Origin: Synergistaceae bacterium
GTDB taxonomy: Bacteria; Synergistota; Synergistia; Synergistales; Aminobacteriaceae
Assembly: GCA_031274425.1 (NCBI GenBank)
Contig: JAISQE010000066.1
Location: 1-39,176 of the forward strand
DNA: 39,176 bases
Reading direction: 5' to 3'
A model generated the notes under the pieces. The model worked only from the letters and a program-made list of their open reading frames with translations, ran no database searches and had not been told where the DNA came from. How positions within the stretch are numbered: position 1 is the first letter of the stretch; every line of letters starts with the position of its first letter. Below are positions 7,307 through 15,009 of this stretch, in pieces. The translations under genes were made by a program, and so were the position numbers.

Positions 7307-8842
7307 TTATTGCCCTCCTTTCTCGGTAAACGCATCAAGCAATTCTTTAGCCAAAGCCTGAATATAGTCTTTTTTATCATCTGAAAGAACGGCGTTTGCA
7401 AGATGAAAATCCCATCTATTTCCGGTCTTGCCCTGATAGAGTCCAGCCTGATAGAATCCAGTTTGGTCTCTGGAGAGAAGAACAGGAGACGTCCATAGCC
7501 TTCTCAGATCCACCCGATTACGAATATAAAGCCTAGTGGGCTTAGAATCTACTTCAGTATGGTCATACACCACTACTTTGTAACATTTTTCCAAAGGAGT
7601 CTTGAAGAAAGCTAGATAGCTCCCTTCTTTATAAGAAGGTGATAAATCCTCAAGAAGGCGATTTTCGTCAATTGTTGTGTTTCTTGTCTTTCCTTCTGTT
7701 GAAGCTTGAAAATATTTTTCCAGTTTATCCTTAAATGCATCCATAGAAGTTTTTATCGCATTGCCATCTTTGAATTGAAAAGAAAAATCATAGCCTCCTC
7801 CTGGTTGATGAAATTCCCCCGTAGAGTCGTTAAAAAAAGCCTCTACATTCTTCTTGAACTTATCTGCGTCAATATATATGCCGTCAAGTACAAGCTTTAT
7901 TTCATCATCGATTTCGAAATTTATTTCATCATTGGAATCTTCTCTGTATATCTGCTCCAGAGACTGAAATTTAAGATCTGCATCTATGGGCTTGACTAGA
8001 TAAAACGTAAGCAATCCATCCAAAGTACCATTATTTTTTTCCTTAATTTTATTGATCATGTTTCGTGCCGCTTCCTCCCGCTTTGCATCAGCGCCACTAC
8101 TTCCGTTGCCTCCCGACAAACGCCCTTGACTTCTATCCCCGGCGAACAGGAACACAATTGCGGCGAGAATAGCCACTGCTATAGCCGCGACGAGCAACTT
8201 GGAGATGCGTTTCTGTTTTTTAAAAACTCCGCCAAGACGCGGCGACGGTTCGGAAAGGGAGGGCTCTTTCAAGCATTCCTGTATTCTACCATCGACAAAA
8301 AATGCCGCGGTGTTCTTTCCAGGCCACACAAGCTTATTGAAGCTGTCCTCACCCCAAAATTTCGGCATCAGTACACTCGCGTCATTCTTCACTGTAAGAT
8401 CAAGTTCAAGAGAATCCGGGCGAGTGTCCAACGTTTTCCTGTCTTCCTTACGTTTAGCGATGTCTTCAATAGAGTTTTGCGCCCACAACTTCTTCGCCAC
8501 TTCCGCAGGATTGTGTTTCCGACAAAGATTATCTGGAACAAGCGCCGCAACCAAAGAAATATTAAGTCGTCTAAGCTTATCTTGATACGGAAATATAAAA
8601 CCAAGCAATACACGGCTTCCAGACCAGGGCAACAACACCAAAGCCCCATTTCCAACAAGAGATATCGATTTGGAGTCCAACAAATTAGGCGATAGGGAAA
8701 AGCTACCCGTCGTTTCGCGATATTCATTATCCCATTTAAGCCATTCTTTTTGATCCGGCTCGCGAGATACGAACTTGACGCCCCAGTCCTCCCCTGCAAC
8801 GCCACGTTCTCCCGAAGTAAACACAAAATACGAGATAGACAT
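7307..8842 (-). CDS. Unrecognised bitopic membrane protein of the Hsp70-GTPase operon
   Basis: I do not recognise this 511-residue protein. Residues 1-205 form a soluble domain starting MSISYFVFTSGERGV. A basic patch (FKKQKRISK, 207-215) precedes one membrane helix (about 215-234). The remaining 275 residues are mixed alpha/beta and acidic, with no repeats or motif I can name. The positive-inside rule puts the N-domain in the cytoplasm and the C-domain outside. The first residues faintly recall GTPase-associated proteins described for other NTPase conflict systems, but I would not assign it on that basis. The coding sequence is clearly AT-richer than genes further right. It lies between the GTPase gene (37 nt upstream) and an Hsp70 gene (3 nt downstream), so it is almost certainly a structural part of the same complex. 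Confidence 0.75.
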   Translation of the reverse strand: MSISYFVFTSGERGVAGEDWGVKFVSREPDQKEWLKWDNEYRETTGSFSLSPNLLDSKSISLVGNGALVLLPWSGSRVLLGFIFPYQDKLRRLNISLVAALVPDNLCRKHNPAEVAKKLWAQNSIEDIAKRKEDRKTLDTRPDSLELDLTVKNDASVLMPKFWGEDSFNKLVWPGKNTAAFFVDGRIQECLKEPSLSEPSPRLGGVFKKQKRISKLLVAAIAVAILAAIVFLFAGDRSQGRLSGGNGSSGADAKREEAARNMINKIKEKNNGTLDGLLTFYLVKPIDADLKFQSLEQIYREDSNDEINFEIDDEIKLVLDGIYIDADKFKKNVEAFFNDSTGEFHQPGGGYDFSFQFKDGNAIKTSMDAFKDKLEKYFQASTEGKTRNTTIDENRLLEDLSPSYKEGSYLAFFKTPLEKCYKVVVYDHTEVDSKPTRLYIRNRVDLRRLWTSPVLLSRDQTGFYQAGLYQGKTGNRWDFHLANAVLSDDKKDYIQALAKELLDAFTEKGGQ

Positions 8843-8879
8843 GAGTCTCCTCCTTATAGGTGATTTTCCGGCCGTGCTC

Positions 8880-11555
8880 TCATTCCCACGGACAATAAGG
8901 AATTTTCTTCTTGGGATCCAGCCGGATTGTCAGTGTGTTGGATTTATCGCGCAGAGTGCCTGTCAATTTTTTGTACCCAAAAAGACCCGTCGCGGATACT
9001 ATCGCTTCGAAAACTTCGTCGTTGGACATAGGGTCTTCTTCTATCCCAGAGAATGTGAGCTCTGTCTGCACATCCCACTTAAACTCATATTTCCAATTAA
9101 AAATAGGCCGTGGCTTGTCTTTAACGGTATTGGTTCGTGTAAAACTTTCCTTCCCACGATCTACTTTGATGAACATATCGGGAGCATCTCCAAAAAAAGC
9201 CTCAGCCTCGAAATTCCCCTCTACAATGACCAGTGAAGAATCAATTCCGTTTTTGATATGTTCGAGGAATTCTATGACCGCGTTGACCTCCCCTTGCTTT
9301 TCAACCTGAGATGTCCAGCGACTTTTGAAACCCCGCAATGTAGCTAGAACACCTTCAATGTCGTTCGAGGTCATGGTGTTTCGTATACTTTCAAATTTGT
9401 TCTTGCAATCGGCAAAGTTGTACTCGCAGAGTTGCTCAAGCTCTGTCTTTTTTCTTTCTTCAATCGCCTTTCGCATGTCAAGTGCATTCGAAAGGCTGTC
9501 AAGCACAGGCAACGAAGACAGGGTTTTTAAGTTATCCTCTATATCCTGTTTTACAAGAGTATAGTCCTTTTCATTAATTTTTTTAGCCCATTCAGCTTTC
9601 AAAGTGTCGACATCACGTTCCACAATTCTGAGCAGGGCATCCTCAATAGGACGTGTAACCTCAGCAGAATACCGTTTTTGCACGTCTTTGATCTCATTTA
9701 CCAAAGGCGTGAGCGCGTCAATCCTGTTTGTTGCCTCGATTACGTGAACCACACGAGCGGTGTTTTCTCGTGCTAAAGCATCTTGACGATTTCCGAGCCT
9801 GATTTTTTGCTCATCGGGCATCGTGGGATAACGCGATAGTACCTCCTGAAGTTTTTTTTCATCCTCGCCGGAAACCACGGAATCCACGATGCGCGCGTAA
9901 TATTGATTCAGAGCTTCGCCGAGGTGCTCCAGAACCTCCGGAGGCAGATCAGAGCCTCTTTGGCGATCTAAAAGCATCTCAATAGCCTCTTCAGGAGTTC
10001 TTGTCTGTGCTTCCCGCAACCATTCGTCACATCGCTTTGTCCACGCCGCGGTCAGTTCGTTGGCAAACTTTTCTTTTTGCCCCTCCAGAAACGACACGAG
10101 TCCGGCCGGCATTCTAGGGTGGGATACAAGCAATTCCATATCCAACAGCGCGGTTTTAAGCCCTTCAACCGTCGCCTCGCGCGAGACGGCGTTTGCCCAC
10201 AGCCGAGTATACTCGTCGACTTTTACGGCAAATTCATCACGCCAGCTTTCCGGAATCTGAGAAACAAGATCGAGCGCCTTTTTGAGGATGCCCAAAATGT
10301 CCTGGGGTGTCTCCAGTTCTGTCCCTTCTTCTTTCGAACGCGAAAGCATCATTTGTCCGATAGCGTAGTAGGCCTCAACCGCTTTGACGTTGTTGTAATG
10401 CCTTGGGTCGGCTTTGTAAAAATCTGGCTTGTCAAGGTATTGATGGACTTTATCAGCGACGGCGTCAAACCGCTGCGTAGCCGCCGTGTTCGGAATCTTG
10501 TTGACGTCTACGCCCTCGACGTCCGAACGCAACGCATCGTACATCGCTTTTTCATACTGCACGTAGATACCCTCCCGCGTTGCTTCCACCGCCGCGTTTA
10601 CCCGTAAAAACGGGGGAAGGAGCCAGCTTGGCGGAAGGAGCCTTCCGGGAAAGGAATTGACGCTCTGCAGGGCATTATCGTAATGAGAAAGAGCAACCTC
10701 CCTGTTGACCGTTTCCAAAACGCTGTTCCAGCGAGATTGGTCGAACCACCACAACCCCCCGACGGTTACGAGATAAGACAACATCGCGATAACCGCTGCA
10801 AGCCCCAATAAAACGTGACGATGACGATTGACGGAGCCCTTCACTGTTTTCAGAAGTTCTTCCATAGATTCGAGTACATTTTCGGGTTGGTACTCTTCCG
10901 GCAGAGAGTTGGAATCTTTCCACTTCCCTAGGGATATGACCTTGTAAAAGCGAACGTTACGCCCCGTTTTAAATACGTAATCCTGACGGCTTTCCTCGGC
11001 CGTTCGGCGCAATCCTTTGATTGCGTTTTTTAAATCTTCTAATGTTACGTTGGGGATAAGGTCGCCTTTCGTGAAAAGGAACCAGACGGGCACGTCTTCC
11101 CGTGCCGCGCCTTTTTGTTTTTTGCGCAGGTGATCGATGGCCGCGGTGAAGGCTGCATTGTCCTGATCGCATTTCTCCCGATGATAAACCAAATCCTCGC
11201 CGGAGATGAAGAAAAGCACCCCATTTGCGGATTCCAGATCGGGGGTGATCTTCTGCTCAACCCACTGATCGACGTCCTGCGTATAGCCTCCAGGAATGTC
11301 GTGCAGAATGACCCGCATCTCGAGCGAGGGAACGTTGAAACTGATATCCGTTCTTTCCGCAGTTCCCATGACTGGAAGACGTTCTTCGAAAAGCGTGGTG
11401 GTAATGCGCGAAATTTCCTTTATTGAATCGGGGGTAGCAGGAGAGACAGAAAAATTTCCGCTTCCCTGATTGATAACCGAGTTAAAATATGAACCGAAGA
11501 AAACGGTTTTCCCGCTCCCCGTTGCGCCCATTACCGCAATTTTATACTCTTTCAT
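8880..11555 (-). CDS. Bitopic TRAFAC-type GTPase with large extracytoplasmic region
   Basis: This 891-residue protein begins with a GTPase domain: P-loop GATGSGKT at 10-17, switch II DIPG at 86-89 and the guanine-specificity motif TKGD at 162-165. A single membrane helix follows at about 248-270 after a basic SVNRHRH stretch, then about 620 mostly helical residues that should lie in the periplasm. The layout (N-terminal P-loop NTPase, membrane helix, long helical periplasmic part) recalls TssM/IcmF of type VI secretion, but TssM has extra helices before the NTPase and no clear sequence match is visible, so I do not call it TssM. The ATG at 11555 follows a GAGGCATTTCCCAGTA stretch. It is second in the operon, 150 nt after an Hsp70-like gene. 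GTPase assignment is firm; function in an envelope complex is inferred. Confidence 0.82.
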   Translation of the reverse strand: MKEYKIAVMGATGSGKTVFFGSYFNSVINQGSGNFSVSPATPDSIKEISRITTTLFEERLPVMGTAERTDISFNVPSLEMRVILHDIPGGYTQDVDQWVEQKITPDLESANGVLFFISGEDLVYHREKCDQDNAAFTAAIDHLRKKQKGAAREDVPVWFLFTKGDLIPNVTLEDLKNAIKGLRRTAEESRQDYVFKTGRNVRFYKVISLGKWKDSNSLPEEYQPENVLESMEELLKTVKGSVNRHRHVLLGLAAVIAMLSYLVTVGGLWWFDQSRWNSVLETVNREVALSHYDNALQSVNSFPGRLLPPSWLLPPFLRVNAAVEATREGIYVQYEKAMYDALRSDVEGVDVNKIPNTAATQRFDAVADKVHQYLDKPDFYKADPRHYNNVKAVEAYYAIGQMMLSRSKEEGTELETPQDILGILKKALDLVSQIPESWRDEFAVKVDEYTRLWANAVSREATVEGLKTALLDMELLVSHPRMPAGLVSFLEGQKEKFANELTAAWTKRCDEWLREAQTRTPEEAIEMLLDRQRGSDLPPEVLEHLGEALNQYYARIVDSVVSGEDEKKLQEVLSRYPTMPDEQKIRLGNRQDALARENTARVVHVIEATNRIDALTPLVNEIKDVQKRYSAEVTRPIEDALLRIVERDVDTLKAEWAKKINEKDYTLVKQDIEDNLKTLSSLPVLDSLSNALDMRKAIEERKKTELEQLCEYNFADCKNKFESIRNTMTSNDIEGVLATLRGFKSRWTSQVEKQGEVNAVIEFLEHIKNGIDSSLVIVEGNFEAEAFFGDAPDMFIKVDRGKESFTRTNTVKDKPRPIFNWKYEFKWDVQTELTFSGIEEDPMSNDEVFEAIVSATGLFGYKKLTGTLRDKSNTLTIRLDPKKKIPYCPWE

Positions 11556-11706
11556 TACTGGGAAATGCCTCCTTTGAATTCACCTCGGCTTACCAGGCAT
11601 TGCAAATTCTAAAGTCTCTTAGTTCAATATGATCTCATGCTTTTGGAGATAAACGAAACTTATACTTTGTCGTTGCTCAGTTGAGAAAAAGATAGCATTA
11701 TTACCA

Positions 11707-13146
11707 TCACCGCCAGATCCACGAGATCCAACGCCACGAATCATTAGGTTCAGCTTGGGGGACACTTTCTTGCTTGATCCGTTCTCGTTCAGCTTGAAGA
11801 ACGGCACGTTCCTTTTCGACCTGAACCGAGAAACTGTTCATAAGAAAATAGGTTCCTCCAAAGACGATCACTAGAATAGCAACAATCAGCAACCTTTTTC
11901 GACTCCAAAACCTTTCCTGACCTTTCGGCAGCGCGCTTTCTCCGCGCGACAAGGCTCTTTCATCAGCAAATTTTGTATTAGCCTTTTTTTCCTGCCGAAA
12001 TCCACCAGCCTTTACCCCAGCGATAAGTGACCTCCCGTAGAGTGCCAGCCCTTTGGCGATGACCTCGACGGGGTTCGGGCTTGTTATGATATTGCTCTTG
12101 GGAAACACCGCCTTGATCCTGCTTTTCACGTAATACAGCCGCGAAGAGCCGCCGGCAATGATAACGTCGTCTACCTGAGACGCATCGAACGCCGCGATGT
12201 TGAAGACATCGTATACCGGCTCTTCCAAGCGTTCGATAAAGAGCCCACAAACGCGCTCGAACTCGTTTTTCGACAGGGCCAGCCTGTGCGAGCTGCGTCT
12301 CGAAAAAAGCATGGGCACGACCTTTTCCACCAGATTGACGCCATCTTCCACGGAGGTCGAGAGCGTCTCTTTGAGCAGCTTCGAGTAATACTCCAATGTC
12401 CTCGAATCTTTAGCCCCAAACGTCGCGGCGGTGGCGCCCATCCCCTCTAAAAAATAATCCCTCAACCTTTCGTCGAAATTTTTCCCCCCAAGGTCGGGTA
12501 TTCCGGCCGCGGCCAGCACTTTGGGCTCTCCAAGCCCGGAGTCGCTAGAGGCCGGGGAAATTTCTTCAATGGCGACGTCCGTCGTTCCTCCCCCGAAATC
12601 GTAGACAAGTATATTTCGGGTTTTCGTGAGAGAAATTTCCCCTCTGGAGTGGTAATAGTATATGACGCCGAATGGCTCGTCGTAACAGGACACGTTTGGG
12701 AAGCCGGCCTCTTCCGTCAGACCGATAAGCGTACTCCTCTGCTTTTCGTTCCAGGAGGCCGGGCATCCGATGGTGCAATAGATATCTTTTTCCGCCGTTA
12801 AATTGCCCACGTTGAAGTATTTTTTTTCGAGCTTTTGACGCAGATGTCTCAGAAAAAGAAGCGTCAGGGTTTCTGGCGTGTATTCTTTGCTGGAGGAACA
12901 AAATGTTTCTCCCGAGCCGATGGCCGGTTTGAAATTGTAAAACGTATCCTCCGGAGCTTCGTGAATCCTGTCCAAAGCGTTCCGAGCAAAAAGCAACACG
13001 TTGTCCCCGGCGTCGAGGCGCAACGCGGTATCCACGGTTTTATGCCCATCTATCTCGACGATCTCCGGTTCGTACTTCGAGCCCTCCCGGATCATTGTGA
13101 CGATTGTCTGAGTCGTTCCGAAGTCGATACCCAAAAAAGTTTTCAC
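11707..13146 (-). CDS. Membrane-anchored Hsp70-like ATPase, short tail (first gene of the operon)
   Basis: This is a paralogue of the Hsp70-Sel1 protein at 5627-7303, with the same ATPase signatures: GIDFGTTQT near the N-terminus, YDFGGGTTD at about 182-190 and AGGSSRLYYV at about 331-340. It has no substrate-binding domain. A basic SRKRLL patch precedes one membrane helix (about 419-436), followed by only about 43 residues, a charged helix ending in Trp-rich WRWISWIWR. I chose the GTG at 13146 (479 residues) because GAGGAG lies 9 nt upstream and the start then aligns with the paralogue's MKTFLGIDFG; an in-frame ATG at 13155 abuts the same site and is less likely. It opens the operon, facing away from the binding-protein gene across an AT-rich region. 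The two Hsp70s probably arose by duplication and diverged in their tails. Confidence 0.85.
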   Translation of the reverse strand: MKTFLGIDFGTTQTIVTMIREGSKYEPEIVEIDGHKTVDTALRLDAGDNVLLFARNALDRIHEAPEDTFYNFKPAIGSGETFCSSSKEYTPETLTLLFLRHLRQKLEKKYFNVGNLTAEKDIYCTIGCPASWNEKQRSTLIGLTEEAGFPNVSCYDEPFGVIYYYHSRGEISLTKTRNILVYDFGGGTTDVAIEEISPASSDSGLGEPKVLAAAGIPDLGGKNFDERLRDYFLEGMGATAATFGAKDSRTLEYYSKLLKETLSTSVEDGVNLVEKVVPMLFSRRSSHRLALSKNEFERVCGLFIERLEEPVYDVFNIAAFDASQVDDVIIAGGSSRLYYVKSRIKAVFPKSNIITSPNPVEVIAKGLALYGRSLIAGVKAGGFRQEKKANTKFADERALSRGESALPKGQERFWSRKRLLIVAILVIVFGGTYFLMNSFSVQVEKERAVLQAERERIKQESVPQAEPNDSWRWISWIWR

Positions 13147-13264
13147 GCTGTCCATCTCCTCTTGTCCCCAGCATGAGATTCTTGGCAATAGTTTACATCA
13201 CTTCGCCCTGTTTCAGGTTCTTTTTATGGTCGAGAAATTTTTATTAATAAATTTTATTTTAATG

Positions 13265-13293
13265 TTGACTTATAGAGGAAACTAAAATATAAT
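13265..13293 (+). promoter_or_regulatory. Near-consensus sigma-70 promoter of the solute-binding-protein gene
   Basis: TTGACT (13265-13270) is followed by a 17-bp spacer and a perfect TATAAT (13288-13293). Only the last -35 base departs from consensus. It faces the binding-protein gene at 13333, giving a leader of about 30 nt. The same AT-rich 186-bp region must also hold the divergent promoter for the Hsp70-GTPase operon, for which I found no comparably clear hexamers. Confidence 0.75.
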
Positions 13294-13332
13294 CCCCAAA
13301 TATCTTGATCGAGAAAAGAGGGAAAGAAAATA

Positions 13333-14502
13333 ATGAAAACGTTAATGAATTTTTTGGGGAAAAGCCTGTTGGTGTTGACTGTGATTTTCGGGATCGCGGG
13401 ATGCGCCGCGGCCGCCGATCCGATCAAAATCGGTTATCTTGCGACTTTGACGGGCGAGGGAGCGACCTGGGGACAACATGAGCGCGACGCGGCCATGCTG
13501 GCGGTCAAAGAGATCAACGAAAAGGGGGGGCTTTTGGGGCGTCCCGTGGAGCTGATCTGTTACGATATCAAAGGCAAGCCGGAGGACGCGGTGAACGCCA
13601 TCCGCAAGTTGATTTTCGACGACAAAGTCGTCGCCGTAGGCGGAAGCAACTACAGCGGCATACAGCTTGCCGTGGCTCCCATCGCCGACAAGGAACAAGT
13701 TCCCGTCGTCTCCAGTTCCGCGACAAACCCGACCGTGACGGTGGACCCGGATACGGGAAAAGTCCGGCCTTATATGTTCCGCATCACCTACACCGACCCG
13801 TACCAGGGGATGATCATCGCTGACTATTTGATCAAAAAGCGAGGCGCGAAGAAACTGGCGATCATCGGGGACATCGGCGACGCTTATTCCGAGGGCTTGA
13901 CGGAGTTCGTGAAGGCCCGCGCGGACGAACTGCAGGTGGAGAACAAATTTTGGGCCTACCGAGGCGGCGACGTCGATTTTCGCGCGCAATTGACGGAGGC
14001 CAAGGCTTGGGGCGCGGACGCGGTGGCCCTGACGATGCTTTACAAAGAGATGGGACTTGTGATCAAACAGGCGGCCGAGCTGGATTGGAAACCCTTCTTC
14101 ATGGGCGGCGACGGTTATAGCCCCAATATTTTCGAGATCGCGGGCGACGCGATGGAGGGAACCTTCTGGGTTTACCCGACAAGCGACGACGACCCCCGGC
14201 TTGCGGGGTTGATCGAGAAATACGAGAAAGAGTACGGCAACAAGCCCACGGAAATCCTGAACATGACTTTCGGCTACGACATTCTTCAAATGATTTTCCA
14301 CGGCATCGCGACGGCGGGCAAAGCCGAAGGGCCCGCGATCCGGGACGCCATCGAAAACACGCAAGACCTTCAGGTGACTCATTTCAACTGGACCGTGGAC
14401 AAAGAAACCCACAATCCTCTCAACAAACCAGCCGCTGTTCTTCAGGCCAAAGACGGAAAACTGTTCTATCTGGAAACCTGGGATCCGCAGGCGTCGTTCT
14501 GA
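13333..14502 (+). CDS. Branched-chain amino-acid-type ABC substrate-binding lipoprotein
   Basis: This 389-residue protein belongs to the LivJ/Leu-Ile-Val-binding family (periplasmic binding protein type 1 fold). The N-terminus is a lipoprotein signal, with hydrophobic LLVLTVIFG followed by the lipobox IAGC (Cys24), so it should be anchored to a membrane. The mature part opens PIKIGYLATLTGEGATWG and contains LLGRPVELICYDIKGKPEDA, both typical of the family, and its length is normal. Substrate cannot be read from sequence; amino acids or small amides are usual. No permease or ATPase gene is near: the gene is a single unit between a strong promoter and a terminator, so it probably serves a transporter encoded elsewhere. 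Start ATG has a purine-rich GAGGGAAAG site. Confidence 0.88.
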   Translation: MKTLMNFLGKSLLVLTVIFGIAGCAAAADPIKIGYLATLTGEGATWGQHERDAAMLAVKEINEKGGLLGRPVELICYDIKGKPEDAVNAIRKLIFDDKVVAVGGSNYSGIQLAVAPIADKEQVPVVSSSATNPTVTVDPDTGKVRPYMFRITYTDPYQGMIIADYLIKKRGAKKLAIIGDIGDAYSEGLTEFVKARADELQVENKFWAYRGGDVDFRAQLTEAKAWGADAVALTMLYKEMGLVIKQAAELDWKPFFMGGDGYSPNIFEIAGDAMEGTFWVYPTSDDDPRLAGLIEKYEKEYGNKPTEILNMTFGYDILQMIFHGIATAGKAEGPAIRDAIENTQDLQVTHFNWTVDKETHNPLNKPAAVLQAKDGKLFYLETWDPQASF

Positions 14503-14543
14503 CGCTTCACTGTCAAATATTAAACAAAGTCAAGCATTAAACA

Positions 14544-14585
14544 AAACGCCAAACAGAGGCTTTCTTTTGTCTCTGTTTGGCGTTT
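14544..14585 (-). terminator. Bidirectional intrinsic terminator, 15-bp perfect stem
   Basis: The arms aaacgccaaacagag (14544-14558) and ctctgtttggcgttt (14571-14585) are exact reverse complements around a 12-base loop. On the minus strand the stem is followed by TTTTGTTT, so it is a good terminator for the zinc-ribbon gene. On the plus strand it lies 42 bp past the binding-protein gene but has a shorter T-tract, contained in the stem. It probably serves both convergent genes. Confidence 0.8.
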
Positions 14586-14709
14586 CGTATCCGTTCGAAA
14601 CCCCTGCGCCCGGTTACCAACAAAAAATTCCAGGGGGGGCCAGCAAGAACCCCGACGGGGCCGAGCGGGCTTTGCCCCCTGGGCTTGAGCGGTTACGGCG
14701 TTTTCAGGA

Positions 14710-14871
14710 CTATTTCACGCTGAAACTCTTGGCGCTCCAAGATTTACCGCGCTTGATCTCTCCCGATACCAGCTCCAGATAACGACCAAAGCATTTAGGA
14801 CACCGTTTTGTCGGTTCGTTAGCGTCCACTTCCACCTCGGTCTTGCACTCGATACACCGAAATTTCGCCAC
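14710..14871 (-). CDS. 53-residue zinc-ribbon protein
   Basis: The frame runs from a GTG at 14871, with a GGAGGCGAG ribosome-binding site just upstream, to a TAG at 14710-14712. The protein begins VAKFRCIECKTEVEV and contains two CxxC knuckles, CIEC (residues 6-9) and CPKC (24-27), 14 residues apart. This is a compact zinc ribbon, followed by a short basic tail ending SAKSFSVK. Such mini-ribbons bind one zinc ion and often contact nucleic acid or another protein; the specific role is unknown. It is divergent from the Fic gene and ends before the bidirectional terminator. The paired knuckles together with a strong site and terminator make it a real gene despite its size. Confidence 0.75.
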   Translation of the reverse strand: MAKFRCIECKTEVEVDANEPTKRCPKCFGRYLELVSGEIKRGKSWSAKSFSVK

Positions 14872-14933
14872 GTGACCTCGCCTCCTTTGTTTGTCGTTGT
14901 CGTACCTTTTATATGATAGTCAAAAAGCCGCTT

Positions 14934-14979
14934 GCGGTCAATACCGCTTCGGCGTCGAGCGCGACGCTCGGCGTATAAT
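14934..14979 (+). promoter_or_regulatory. Fic promoter region with two small palindromes
   Basis: A perfect TATAAT at 14974-14979 lies 30 bp before the fic start codon. No good -35 hexamer lies at the right distance. Just upstream are two perfect inverted repeats: gcggt-caat-accgc (14934-14947) and gcgtcg-agcg-cgacgc (14952-14967). The second sits where a -35 element would be, which suggests a protein-binding site (activator or repressor) rather than a constitutive promoter. Inferred from position only. Confidence 0.4.
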
Positions 14980-15009
14980 TGTGATGACGAATCCATAGGA
15001 GGCGGTTGG

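Noticed and set aside
8880-11555. Type VI secretion TssM/IcmF assignment for the GTPase
   Set aside because: Only the topology agrees; the helices before the NTPase are missing and no other type VI gene is present, so it is kept as a GTPase of unknown system.
13342-14412. 356-codon minus-strand frame
   Set aside because: It is antisense to the solute-binding lipoprotein gene, which has promoter, signal peptide and terminator.
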